A model generated the notes under the pieces. It was not told the DNA's origin and ran no database searches. It worked only from the letters and a program-made list of their open reading frames with translations. Positions 50,801 to 63,270 of a DNA stretch of 64,000 bases are shown here, one piece after another; the stretch's first letter is position 1, and the number at the start of each line of letters is the position of its first letter. Location of the stretch: positions 464,790-528,789 of the forward strand of contig JAYKAV010002919.1 in assembly GCA_035582835.1 (NCBI GenBank), in the 5' to 3' direction. A program made the position numbers and the translations under genes. The stretch comes from Phoebastria nigripes (Eukaryota; Chordata; Aves; Procellariiformes; Diomedeidae).

Positions 50801-53800
50801 TACTGTAACTGTGAATACAAGCCTCTCTCTACAGGTCCCTGTAAGAAGCCAAAATTCCTCCTTCAAAACATTCACCATTTTCAAAGGTCATAAATACACT
50901 ATGTCCAGTATTCAGCAAATCCGTTTAAAAAGCAAAACACAGGCATAGAGAAAAAGTAAAGTTCAAACAAAGACGTACCATCAGATATGCACTGTTTAAA
51001 AGACACAACCGGCGTTACATCAAAAGAACTTTTACTACCTAGAAAGCCATATCCAACTCCTAATAGGGTGCAAGAATGTAATGTTTTGGCTACAAAGATT
51101 AAACTAATTTACTTTTAAGTAACTTGCTTACTTCCTGATGTTTCTTTTTTTAAGTGTGATGCTTAGGTGCTTGGAGAAGTGAAGGATGTGATTATTCTGT
51201 GATTCAAGGCCAAACATCATAACTACTCAATGAACCACAGACAAAAACATATTTTATCTGGGTGTTGTACTTACTCCAAGAACTTCTAGGCTGAAAACAT
51301 CCCGGCTAGCTGCGAAAAGCCATCCCAGTTCCAGGTAAAGGGAGGGAGAGAAAGGGCAACTCTCTCTCCTTCTCTGCAGAAATGTACTGAGAAATTCAGT
51401 GTATTGCCTGCAACGAAATGGTGCTCCCCAAATACCGCCCGTGGTACATTCATTTTAGGGCATCCTGCCTGGCTCCAACGCGGCAAATTTGCCTTTAGAG
51501 CCGGGGAGCTGTGTGTACACGCACAAATGCAGAGGTATCATCTGCAAAGCAGCTTTAATCCCCGCATTAGGCACGGGGCCAAATATTGATAAGACCAACC
51601 TTCTTCCACCCCTTGTGCAACAGGCAGTCTGTGTTACTCCAGACAAATGATCCTAAGGTTCTGGCAGCCAGTTTTGCTTTTTCTTCTCCTTCTTCTGGAC
51701 TAGGGACAGCTTTGATTGTCCACATTTTTCTAAGTGCTGTCTGTGTTGGAGGGTTAAAGCAGTAGTATCAGCCATCATAATAATCAAAGAGGAAAGATGT
51801 TCTTGCACATGAACCAATGGATGGCAACGGGGGAGATTTGGGCTCGATTCACGGCTCTGCTCCAGCCACCCCATCTACCCTGGGAAAATCACTGACTCCC
51901 TGGCTCCTCGCAGGGAAGAACAGAGTCCGCCACTATTTCATCAGTTCAGATGAAGAACATCACCAGAGCTGTCTCAACTAAAGACGCTCGTGGGGCAGGC
52001 AGGTCCTTGGGACACAGCAGCCCCGGTCGAATGCAGGATGCTATGGGAGCTCCCTCCCGTCCTCCCCGCTCGGCACCATTAATGCACTGGAGAACGGCGT
52101 TGCTCTTGCAAAGCATTTGTACAGCTACTAAAAGAGGGACATTTCTCCATCTCCCAGTCCAGAAGATACCTTCCCTCCTGGAAGACAGTATTTTTGTAGG
52201 CTGGTGATGACGCTCTCTTGCTGTGCGGGATGCAAAGCCTCAGAACAACCTTTATTTCCCTCCTCAGGAGACCTTCAGCACAAACCATCTCTTTTCCCAT
52301 CTCCAGCAAATCCCCCAGTGGTCCCTCACCCTTCATGAAATTAATTTCCCCTCCCCACGTTACTAACCTGGCTCAGCTCCGAATTAATTTCAAGACCAAA
52401 AGGCTTGTATTGCAAGCCCATAACCCATAGGATATTTTTATGAACAGGTGTCGCTTGCTTTAGAAACCCTTCTACAGCTGCACGGCCACTGCCGAAATTT
52501 CATCCTCTCTCCAGAGACCTGCGCTCTGCACGGATGGGGTCACCGGCACCTCTCCTGCTTCTCCAGACGGGACATTGGGTACAGGTGGCAACATGAAGGT
52601 GTAGCGTCACCCAAGCGTGGTCATCCACAAGCTCTACAAGGGCAAGCAGACCTCAATGCTACAGCTGTTGGGTTTGGTGGCCCAACACGAGTTGCCGTGC
52701 AGGGTTTTAATGGAGAAACAACTGTGCACAGGGAATATCTTCCCCAGCCTTGATCTAAGGTGCTTTCTCTTCAATTGGTAAGTAAGGGTGTATTTGCTCA
52801 GTCTCAATGCTCTGGACGACATCTCCAGCTGCGTATTAACAACCCAAGTGGAGCACTCCCTGCTGGGTTACATTGCTCGTGGACGAAGCACCGCCATTAA
52901 CAGGCTTTGGACACAATGAGGAGCCCACCCAGCTGCGGAATCAATGATCACTTCCCTTTCCCTTCTGCTCCAAAGAAAAACACGTTGGAACTCCAGGAGC
53001 TGCCACCTGAGCCACCCACTGTGGCAAGCACAAACGTAATGCAAAAAAACCCGCAGCCCTCCTGTAAATCTACAGGCTCCGGTGGATTTATCATCAACCC
53101 AGAAAGACATTTTTTGTAGAATAAAACAGCACACCTGCATCTCTCTGAAAGGGACAGGTGCTGAAAGCCCAGGGATGCCGTCTCTGAGAGCTTCCCACCT
53201 TCCCTTTCAGGAATTAATTCCATGATTCACCCTGTAGTTTGCAAAGCTGCCTTTGATGTCAACCCCAGGCAGGGCCAGAAGCTGCACATGAACAAATCCA
53301 AAGCAAAGGCAGGTTATTGTTCTGAAGTTCTCCCAACCATCGGGAAGGATGCTGCTGCGTGGTCACGTTCTCCGATGGGGATCCCAACATTCACGGCCAT
53401 CCACGGCCACGGGGGGAAAACCTTCACACTGAGCAAAGGATTCCTCTCTGAAGCACATTGGAAAATAGATGCACTTTATTTCCCGTTGGCAAACTAAAAC
53501 TATGGAGGAAAAATGTTTAATATAAAAACATCTGACAAAGCACCTCCAGGATGTAGTTTTTTGCATCAAAGAAGTAGCTCTTGGCAACAGGCTCACTCCT
53601 CCGACAAGAAAAGTTTTTAGCCAAACCCTGATTGTTATAGACTGCGCAGGGTAAGACACGCCAGCGAACTTAAAGTTAAATATGAAAGCAAAAGGAAACC
53701 AAAACCATTACTGGCCCAAATAAACATCTGTCTGTGATTAAACTGGATGCACAGATATGCTCTGCTCTTTTTTTTTTTTTTTTAAATGGATTTACGTTTC

Positions 53801-56800
53801 TGCAATAGGACGGGGGGAAGAAAGGACGAAAATGCTCCGCGGTGCTGCTGGGTCTGAGCCACCCTGCAGCCCCCAGCCCACGGCGCTGCCACCCCGAGCC
53901 AGCACCCGCACCCAGGGCTGCGGTGGGAGCCCGGCACCGACACACGCCGAAGCCAGAGGCGATCATCAGAAAGTTGCAAACCCAACATTTCACCCCCAGA
54001 AGAAATTGCCACCCTATAAATGAGAAAAATATCTTTTTTTTTTTTTTCTTTTTTTCTCCTATTAACAGGTAATTTCACAATCTCTCCCCCAATCTGGAAA
54101 GGGCAATGTTTGCCCAGTTTCCACACAAATCCGCCTTACATATTTATAGGCTTTTTTTTTTTTTCCTACTCCTAACACACAGGATCTTCATAAATTTCCT
54201 TGTTAGCATAAATCCTTGCAGTCTGTTATTTCTGGGGGGAGAGGAAGAGAGACGTTCACTTTCTCCATTCAGTGGGTTTTAAAATATGCTTCCTTAAGTT
54301 CATCCTAAATATTGCTGGAAGCAGAAAAAACCCTCCGGCTCTGGCTGTGGAGCTGTGGCGTTGCTTCAGCGGGGCCGAGTCATCAGCCGGGGTGGACGGG
54401 CACGCTCCCGCCTTCCTCCTCCCTTCGGGGGTACGGAGACCCTGCTCCCCAAATCCGACACCCCCGGTCCCACCACCACCCTGCAAGCAACTTCTCCACC
54501 TTCCCAGGCCTTGGAAAAAAACCCCGTAACAATTTAAATAAGCTCCAGCCCATTCAGTCTCTCTTTGTTTCTCCTCTCTCTGTTAATTCACATTTATCCT
54601 CCACCAACTTTGGAGGGGATAACACAGAGTAAGTCACTGGGCAGAGCTCATCTCTAGGTGTAGCCCGTCATCTTCTAGGCTTTGGCAGAGCTGCTCGGAG
54701 CAGACTCACGTGTGCGCTTCCACTTTCGGGTACGGCTCCCCACCGCTCCGCAGCGCAGAGAGGAATTAATCACTCCTCCAACAAACCACCAACTCACAAT
54801 TTCTTCTTTCGGATGCACATTCCCAGCTACAAATGGGTTCACCAGAGCTGAAACTCTTGAAGAGTTTTCGCACACGGGAAGTGAATTGATGTCAAAGTCT
54901 AAAAAAAAAATCAGTAATTTTGGAAAAATCTAAAGCAGCATCTTCCCTGGCTTCTTGCTGCTGGTGCAACCCCTCTCGCCCATCCCTGCTGTCCCCACTC
55001 TCCTCCCATTCCCAGCTCTCACTTCTCCCCCCAGCAGCACTTATTTCTCCTCTTCTCTCTGCCCAGGTGCATCACCCAGCGCCAAGCCGCTCTCATTTCT
55101 CCTATCTGAATCCGCCCAGTGCTGAGCATCCCCTAACTCCGGGCACCAGCTCAGCCGGTCCGCGGCAGGAGGCCCGGGTGCAGGATGCGCTCCCCCGGCT
55201 CGCTGCAGAACTAAAGGGAGGCGGGTTGGACACAGACACCCACGCTCGGCAAGGAGCCCTTTCCCTCTGGAAAACTCTGCCACACACAGGGCTGAGCCTC
55301 GCGGGCAACATCGGTTCACAAAGGCATTTCCATACGAACAATGAAACTTTCCGCGCAAACACTGGTATGACTCCCGATTAAGCGAGGAGTAACGAGCAGG
55401 CATGTAGGGACACATGAGACAGGCTCTAGTGATGAGTGGCTCATTTTGAGGAAAAATAGCTATCATAAGAGCTTGGCACAGACTGCTGCAGGCATAGTCT
55501 CTGTTAAGTATCTTCAGTGGAGACATCCAGCCGGTGCGGGACTTCTGCACGGTGGCCAGGGACTTTGCTGCGAGGCAGCAGTGAGCTGCACCCATCACCA
55601 CCTGTCTGCTCCTACAGCTAATTACTCATCCTTATTTATTATTGCTCCAAAGAAAACCGATGCCCCAACACTTCTGCACTCTCTAAAGGATGGACAAGCT
55701 GCTCCAGACCCGCAGCAGCCATGACCGATGGTCCAGTCAGCATGGAGCCCTTCGGGAGGCTCCCAAGCAGCAACACCACCATTTGCCCTCCCTACCTGTG
55801 CTCAACCCTTCCCCTCCCGCATGGTCCTTAGGACTTCCAGAATTTCATGTCACCACTAACGACGGCTCTGGTCGCTACTCGTAGGAATTCATGGGGCTTT
55901 TTCAGCCAGAAAGACGGACTGACGCAGCGTGCTGTGCAAAGGGAGCGCTGAGGAGTGGGGCTATTTCATGGTCTTTAAGAGAGGGTCCTTCACAGGGACG
56001 GTGAGGGATAGCCCTGTGGGATTTAGGGGAAGGCAGGGAATCCCAAAGCCCGTGGCCTACAACATCTGCTCCAGCANGTCCCCACCGTACTGAACCAGTT
56101 CCCGCAGCAGCAGCGCAGCCCTCTACAAGCCTGGCAAGTCTAACGGGTACAGCAGCTTCTTGGCATGTGGTAGAGGAGCCAAGTCTGAGGGGAAGGGAGG
56201 GAAAAAAAAAAAAAAAACAATTTACTACAAATGTTCCATCAATTATGAGTCACGGGGCTGAGCTTTTGTTTCTGCCTTGCTGGATTTTGCCCTTTCCCTG
56301 GTATTTCCCCAGCTCCGGCTGCGGGAGCCGCGCGGACGCCGACACCAGCCAAGGCTCTGCCAGCACCCGGGGGACGGGCACAGCCCTGGCCAGGGGAACC
56401 ACCTGGGCTCAAAATACAACTCCCAAAACAGCAGGTTTTCTTCATTTCTGCTCCCCAGGCGTACATGGCTGCAGAAATAAATCTAATGAGGGAAAGATGG
56501 AGCCCCTCTTCATACTCCCGCAAGCCTGAATGTCACACTGCTTGAGCTCAGAAGATGGAAACTTCGGGATCAAACACCTCCAAGTGCCTTTTCCCACCAA
56601 CCCAGATCTCCCCAAGCCATTGTACCTCACTGAGAAATCAGGAGCATCCCCAATCCGAGGGAAATGCTGTGGCTGGACACTGATCCTTGGACAGACAGCT
56701 TCATTTCATGACCCAAACGCTTGGAACCTCAGATGAAGAGGACTCTGGGGTATTATCCATCGATCCCGTTCATGACACAGAAGGTCACACCCGCACAACT

Positions 56801-56879
56801 ATTCACAACTTGTGCTTCCAGCGAGCATTGACTGTTACTCCGAATTTTATAGTGAGCCTGCTAGTTCATTGAAGACTTT

Positions 56880-57680
56880 TTCCTATTTTTAAGAGCAGTA
56901 TTATAGCCATGAAAAGGTCTACTTCAAAAAGAGGGTTTGGGTTTTTTTTTAAATTTATACATATGATAGAGGTGATCTTTTGACTTCATGCTAAAACTTC
57001 CTGTTTAGAAGTTCATCAAGTAAACGAGTAACAGTGGAAGAATGGTTCTCTTTGTTATCCAAAATTGAATTTTGTGGTTTTAGTAGGAAAAGCCTTTTTG
57101 ATGATCAAAGATGAAGCAATAAATAGTAGTGGCTTGATGCTAGATCCAAAATGTACTTATTTTTGGAACGGGAGTTAAACGCACATTGAGCTCCTTTGGT
57201 ACACGCAAGAAAAGGCAGGGAAGACCACGTGCTTTGTGTATCATTTACACAGCCCTACATTTCAAGCAGACCTATTAAATAAGTTGAAATGGAGAATAAA
57301 CAAACTGAAATATGGCAGATAGACTAGAGTCTAAGTGGTTTTTTTTCCCTTTTACTTCCCCGTGATGACAAGTATGGGTTAACTTCAGTGAAGCTCTTAT
57401 CCTCTTTCAGCAATCATGAGCACTGGGGAAAAATAAATCACACAGCCCCAGACTCTTATTAAAAGTTACACCATTGGAAACTACACAGGGGGAGAGGAGG
57501 TATCCGATTTCAGTACAATCTCGGTCACATGTTATCATTATATTGTTCAAGCAAAAGTTAAAATCTCTCTTCTATTCCAGAAAATCCACCAGATGTCCCA
57601 TAAAGGACTCAGCTGTGAGAGAAGCTAAACCATTTCATCCTTAGGAACCCCGGTTTTCAAACTCGGCTGCTATAATTAAT
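56880..57680. other. AT-rich block in intron 3 near exon 3
   Basis: About 800 bp of AT-rich sequence with almost no CpG and no long open frame lie between GC-rich flanks, some 1.4 kb downstream (sense direction) of exon 3. It is a possible intronic regulatory block. Nothing more specific can be seen. Confidence 0.25.
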
Positions 57681-59102
57681 GGCAATTATCAAGTTACAAT
57701 AAAAGCCATGGGCATGGGGAGCTTTACAGACGCGTATCCAGCCTGAGGAATGTTTGTTAGGAATTGCAAACACATATTTATTATAGCACAACCCTGAACG
57801 ATCCAACTCCTGGCTATCAATTGTTCCCCTGCTATGGACACTTGGCAGCACAACAAAAGCAAGGCGGCCGGCACGCTGGATTCGGCACGCGGCAGCACCG
57901 CGGCAAAACCNACCGCGGCAGGAGAACCTTAAAGGAGAAGGAGAAGGGAAAATCCCTGCAGGGAAACGCGCCACCACGCCATGACACTGCGGTGCCGTGC
58001 CGTTTAAATGCTCTTTAAATTGCTGCGGAGTTGGGATGGGCTTAAACATCCCAAGGAAGTCGCAGGTCTCACCAAACTGGCCGTAAACTCTTGCAGGCGG
58101 AGAACGCGAAGAGAAAAGCCGCAGCTAACGGACCAGTACCCCGAGGGTCCCCTCCACTACCATCGACTTACAGCATCCCCCAGAGAGAGCAGCAAANCCT
58201 GTCCCCACGCTCAGCAATCCGGCAATTCGGCACCAAGGTGCCCAAGTCCTACCCCACTGCAAAGCCCACCTCAACCGCTGAAGGAGGTACATGGGGCTTC
58301 ACCGGGAAAGGTTTGCCTATCTTCATCTTAGCTCTCAGACCATAAACCGGGTCATTTCTTATATAGAAATTAAACCTGGTCCTATAGACAGGTCGCTCCT
58401 GTCCCCCGTGCAGTCAGCATGGATGGGACACCAGAGGGGAAGGACGTGAAACGATCACTGTGGCCAGAGCCCAACGCCAAGCAAATGAAAACCCCAACTC
58501 TCTACCTGCTTGCAGGTAAAACCACCCCAGGCCTTACAGAGCAGCATTAAATGAATGAAAGGTTGCAGGGGTGGGGCAGAGCAAAAACCAGGACCTAATT
58601 AAGCAAAACTTTGTTCAGGAGCTTCAATGGCATCGTAGCTGGGAGCTCTGCTCATGAAAGCAGGGTTTGCAGTGTAGGACCAGGACCCAACAGGTAATGC
58701 AAGCTGGACGTACTCGGCAAGAACCACCGCAAAGCAGCATCTTTTGAAATGGCCATGAAAATGGTGACGGCGTACAGCCCAGCCCCACGCCAACCCACGA
58801 CCCCGGGGCTCAAGCAAGGTCTATGCGGCTTCCACGGGGGACACGCACGGCCCCGTGGCCACCTCCCAAACGTCCCCACTTGTCCCAGCGTGCTCATCGG
58901 ACAAACAGCATCTTANAGCAACCCGCGGAGTGCAGACGTTTCTGAACCATCAACTCAAATAGCTGCTCTTTTTTTCCTTCTTTTCACACCGAGAATATAA
59001 ACCAACAGCAGCACCACAACTCCCGGTCTCCTGCTGTCCTGCCCCAGCCGCAAGCTCCCCGGCGCAGCCCACGCGTGCGGGAAGGCGCAAACATCTGCCA
59101 AC

Positions 59103-59180
59103 CTGAGAAGTCTCCGGGCGTGACGTTGGGCGAGTTTGTAGCCTCTGTTTCAGTGTAAGACAACGTGGAATCTGATAGAT
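59103..59180 (-). CDS. SMAD6: SMAD6 exon 3 (linker)
   Basis: This is a 78-nt internal exon encoding the distal linker: split Asp, then LSDSTLSYTETEATNS and PNVTPGDFS, then one base of the next Asp. The DLSDSTLSYTETEATNS wording is characteristic of SMAD6. The acceptor is an unusual T-run followed by long C-runs ending in CCCCCCCAG. The donor is CAG|GTTGGC, which matches the consensus only at CAG|GT and so is weak. Both boundaries are phase 1 and join in frame to exon 2 (KPL-D) and to exon 4 (GDFS-DAS). The exon starts the very long intron 3. Confidence 0.93.
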
Positions 59181-61009
59181 CTGGGGGGGAGGGGGGGGGG
59201 AGAAAAAAAAAAGAAGCATTTTTAGTCCTCCTGCGTCTGCAAGCGCTACGTGAGCACCCGTGGCTCTTTTGCTTCCCGTCACCAGTCCACCTCTCCCCAC
59301 GAGAAACTCTCCACCGGGCCAGCAAGCAGCGATTAACTTTGTACCTCTACCATGCAAATGCAAAGTTTGAATTGCTTCGACCACAAAAATAACTGCAGTT
59401 AAGTTGATCAAACAAGTAGGAACTTGGTGCTTACTGGATTAAGTTACATTAAGCCTCTAAACAATTCATAGTTACTATACTTAATTATCACCATTAAAAT
59501 TCTTGAAGCTGTTTATTCTTGCTTCCTTCCTTCCTTCCTCTTTGCTGAAGCGAAGGAAACTTTGTTTTAACAAGTTAAGAGTCTTTGTTATTCTCTCTTG
59601 CTTACACCCCTCTAATTAAGTGCTCAACTGTTTGCTCACAGATTAACTATTATTTTTCCAATCAAACAAGCCAGTGAAGCAAATTTCAATTCCTGGCTGT
59701 TGTTTTAATAAAGTCACGTGTCACTCACTATCATCTCTCCCTGCAGCACAAGCAGTTTCTAAAGGGAATTAACGTGGAAGGGGGAGCGTGGGGAGGGACA
59801 ACTCCTTTTTTTTTTCTCCATACCCAACAAAAAAAACTCCAAAAAACACCCCAAAATGAAAAAAACCATGACCAGCAAATTTTGCTTTGCAGGACGCTCC
59901 GGTCACTGCCCCATGTCACAGACCGGCTGCAGGGATGAAGAAGCCGGTCCCTCCGACAGGCGTGCACGCACCGGGTGCGCGAGCGGCTGCGTCGCAGGCA
60001 GCTCCCAGGCCTGGCAGGGCAGGGACTCACCTTTGGCATGGGGCAGCTCCCGCCTTCCCTCGGGGCTGGGTGGGACAGGCACGCTCTCCCGCTCCTATCG
60101 CCCTGGCAAACCCCGCCTGTCTCCCTCGCCACCTCCCTGTCCCTGCCCGATGGGGAGCAAAAGCAGCTCGCCTCGGTCATTACCCCCTCTGTAAATCAGA
60201 GCCACTGATTACGGGACGAAGGCAGAAATCCCACGCTCCCGATGCAGCCACCATTGCACCAATTCCGGCAAGAAACCCAAGAGGGACGTGGGATTCCTCC
60301 CTTCCCTCCCGTGTCTTTGCTTCCCATTTACTTGAGCAAGAAGCGGACACTGAGAAAGGACGGTCAGGATGCAGCCACGCCAATTCAAAACATCTCCAAG
60401 CCAACNTGCACCACGCAGGACCAGGCTCCAAGGCTGCATTGCGCCAGGCTCTCCAGCAGCCTTCGCTTCATGCCCAGCCTACCCACCCAGGCTGCTTTCA
60501 CTAGCTTTTTTTAAAAAGCTTCTATAATTCATCAGGAAAAGTGAAAAGCCATTCAGAAATTATACAGTGCCGAGTTTCAAAGAGTTTACGTCTCATTTTA
60601 ATAAGGAGAGGAAGGGTAATAGCCGGTTCCTCCATGGCGCTGCGCAGCCAGGGCTTTATGGAAATGGCACCCAGGAGCTCCGACTGCCCCTCCGCTCCGT
60701 CATCCCGCAGATTACACACGCAGACAAAACATGGCGTCTGGTAACCTTTCATTACGCCTTCATTAAAAATAGCGCTTCATATTATTTTGGAAAATATGCA
60801 TGTGTCTACACGGTAATTTGGTATGATAAACTGACATCCATTTACTTCTTAAAACCCGTCAGCTGATGCTTGCTCAGAAATAACGAGCAGCCATAAAATC
60901 CCGACTTGTTGGCTTTTGCCTGACGTGCCACGTAGGGATGTCTTATAACCAACACCAGGACTGCACCATGAAAGAGCTGCTGGGAGATCAAAAGAGAGAA
61001 AACACGTAC
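59181..61009 (-). other. SMAD6: SMAD6 intron 2 (1829 bp)
   Basis: This is a phase 1 intron with donor GTACGTG and acceptor C-tract CAG. It has an AT-rich stretch at about 59400-59720, including a short TTCC microsatellite. A GC-rich stretch with scattered CpG lies at about 59880-60200, and a second AT-rich stretch at about 60540-60870. No gene is seen inside it. Confidence 0.92.
59523..59538. repeat. TTCC tetranucleotide microsatellite
   Basis: There are four exact TTCC units in the AT-rich part of SMAD6 intron 2. Confidence 0.9.
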
Positions 61010-61066
61010 CCAGTGGCTTTTGCTCATCATTAGGAGACAGCCGAGAGTAGGGAGGTGGTGGAGACT
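61010..61066 (-). CDS. SMAD6: SMAD6 exon 2 (linker with PPxY motif)
   Basis: This is a 57-nt internal exon that I found from the splice pattern. Its acceptor is a T-rich tract ending TTTTTTCCAG and its donor is TGG|GTACGTG. It completes the Glu codon begun in exon 1 and reads ESPPPPYSRLSPNDEQKPL, then gives one base of the next Asp codon. The PPPPY stretch is a PPxY motif. In the SMAD6/7 family this motif binds WW domains of Smurf-type E3 ubiquitin ligases, by which inhibitory SMADs direct receptor degradation. The following SPND segment also matches the conserved linker. Both flanking introns are phase 1, so the exon length is a multiple of three and skipping it would keep the frame. Confidence 0.93.
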
Positions 61067-62941
61067 CTGGAAAAAACCAAAACTTTATGTTAGTGCTGTG
61101 TTCGGTTTATCAATGAAACCCTCGCGCTTTCTCTTTCAGGCTAGCAACTTCTCCAAGGTTACAAACACCCAATGCAAGAAAACCCACTTGGAAGCACCTC
61201 GAGACCAAGAGTTTTCCAAATCTTTGAAGAACAGGGGTTCCACCTTGACCTTTCAAACTGAAAATGCTGCAGTTCTCCCCTACACCCCCACCCCGCATCC
61301 CTGCCTGGGCACCCACAACCTGAAGCACACAAAATGGCACGTTGCTCCCAAAGAACGATGCTTTCATCATCTGCGTCGGGAGACAACCCTCCAACCATGG
61401 CTCAAACACAGATGGACTTAAGAAGAGCTCCCCAAACTCATTACAAGGACTGAAAAAGGGTGTTGGGTGATGAAAAAAGACACTCCTCTCTTGGCACATG
61501 AAGCCTGACACCAGAGGCCAGTCTGCCTTCAGCCAACAAGCCACCAAAGTAACTTTGGTCTGTCCCAACAAACCCCTTGGCACACGAGCGGCTCAGCAGC
61601 AGAGGCCTCCCGTGATCCCGCTCAGCTTCTCCTGCCCCGCTCACCCCGACCTCCATTCAGCAAAGCTCCCAGGCACACGCTCGGCTTTAAGCAGCAGCAC
61701 ACCAGCAGTCACGCGCTTAAAGTTAAGCAAGTCCTTAGAGGTGCTTTGCTGAATCAGGTCATCTAGCTGGCTCTTGCTGTCCTTGTAAGAGTCAAGACCA
61801 TGCGAAAGGCTGATGAAGGTCCTCCATCAGCTTCCTGCACTGAGGGTTTTTTTTCTCCCTTCTGAATTATGGCAGTGACGTGTTTCTTGAATTACAGCTT
61901 GCTAAAATTGAGGAGTGTGCAGCCGGCTGGGCTGTATCATGGCACTGGCATTGAGCAGACACCGACTTCAGTGAGAAATTGTACTGAAAAGTCAGTGGCA
62001 TCCCATTGACCTCAGACTACTGAAACACGGGTGCGCTCCTCAGTTCCCACATGGATGCGAAAGCAAGGCACTCAGCTCAACAACTGCAGCTCAGCTTGGG
62101 TTAGCTCATCAAGAACAACCTCAGCATCCCNCGTGTGACGGCTCTGGGATGGCCTGTGGTCATTTATCGCTTCTAAGAAAAGGTTCCTCATCTCCCCTAA
62201 CCAAGCAAGCCTCCCAGCAGCAAGATGCTCTTCTCACAGGGTCTCATAATAAAAAATAATGGTGCCAATGTCCCAATCTGGATGTAACGGCCCAACCTGC
62301 GCCGCGCACAGTGGGCTGGCCCCACGCTAGAGCCAGACCTGCTGCCACAGGGGATTTCTTCAAAGCACCGATGCGTCTTCACGCCTCTCAGCTACGTCAC
62401 CCCACGGTAAACCGGGTGACAAACGCGAACACGGATGGTCTCTGCAGGGAGCCATGCAAACACTTGTGGAAAAGGGCATCAAGGCCTTTCCCGGGCTCCT
62501 GCCACCGTCCCCAGCACCCGGACGGCGCGGGTGGGGCCCTGGCACAGTCACCCACTATCAAAATGATAAGGAGCCACTCGATAAAAGCTCTGCTCTCTAC
62601 TACTCCCTGCACAGGGCTTGCAGCCGTGCACCGCTGGGAAAACAACTACCGCTGCAGGAAAGGGACTGGGAAACTTTGCCCGTTTCTAAAATAAACGCGC
62701 AGTTCCTACAAATGCACATCTACTCCAACTGAAGCAAAAAATCTGCTTCCAGCCTCTAGCGATCTTCGGGGGAAGCACGCCCAGCACAGAAGTTTCTTTC
62801 AAAGAAGCGATGCAAAGCGAGGCAGGATTCCGGATTGCAAAATAAATTATAAAAAAAAAGAAAAAAAAAAATCAAAGCTCTTGCCAAGAAAGGGACCGTC
62901 AGGAGGAGGTCGGTGTCCTCCAGGATCCCTCTGTCCGCCAT

Positions 62942-63019
62942 AAAAAAAAAAAAAAAAAAAAAAAAAACTTCTACTCACCCGAAGCTTCCAGTTGTGTCAA
63001 AGCAGGTGGTACATTTCAC

Positions 63020-63047
<28 letters not shown>
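62942..63047. repeat. Twin poly-A tracts in intron 1
   Basis: There are 26 A at 62942-62967 and 28 A at 63020-63047, separated by 52 bp of unique sequence. A third, interrupted A-rich stretch lies at about 62848-62872. On the SMAD6 sense strand these are long T runs just downstream of the CpG-rich exon 1 region. Confidence 0.95.
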
Positions 63048-63050
<3 letters not shown>

Positions 63051-63242
63051 GAAAAGCCCGAGAAATGCATGAGCTCCAGCTCCCCCCGCTTCCACGCGGG
63101 TTCGGCGTTCCCTCGTGGCCAGGGCATCCCCCGCAGCCCCCTCCCGGCCGCGGCCCCGGTGCGCCCGGCGGGGCCCTGCGGCTTTAAGCCGGCGGCGGTA
63201 ATTGCCCGGCTCCCCGGCCGCTCCGATAAACAGCGAGCCAGG

Positions 63243-63270
63243 CTGGCGCCAGCAGTATGCAAACTGCATA
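63243..63270. promoter_or_regulatory. Adjacent palindromes in intron 1 (CTGGCGCCAG and TATGCA-AAC-TGCATA)
   Basis: There is a perfect 10-bp palindrome CTGGCGCCAG at 63243-63252 and a dyad TATGCAAACTGCATA at 63256-63270. The overlapping 16-mer GCAGTATGCAAACTGC (63252-63267) also has inverted GCAGT/ACTGC ends. GGCGCC is the GC-type element bound by BMP SMADs, and the second dyad resembles POU-type half sites. The site lies about 300 bp inside intron 1. Regulatory function is inferred. Confidence 0.35.

Larger units (their letters stand above)
20973..59102 (-). other. SMAD6: SMAD6 intron 3 (about 38.1 kb)
   Basis: This is a phase 1 intron between linker exon 3 and MH2 exon 4, with GT (donor CAG|GTTGGC) and AG (CCCCCACAG) ends. 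No other exon, nested gene or complete mobile element was recognised on either strand. It alternates GC-rich blocks (about 28.8-32.0, 34.2-36.5, 40.5-42.9, 44.7-46.0, 53.8-55.6 and 57.7-59.1 kb) with AT-rich blocks (about 36.5-40.1, 43.2-44.6, 50.4-51.3 and 56.9-57.7 kb). The open frames inside are unsupported by any domain. It contains the inverted repeat, minisatellite and SMAD-motif cluster listed separately. Confidence 0.92.
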
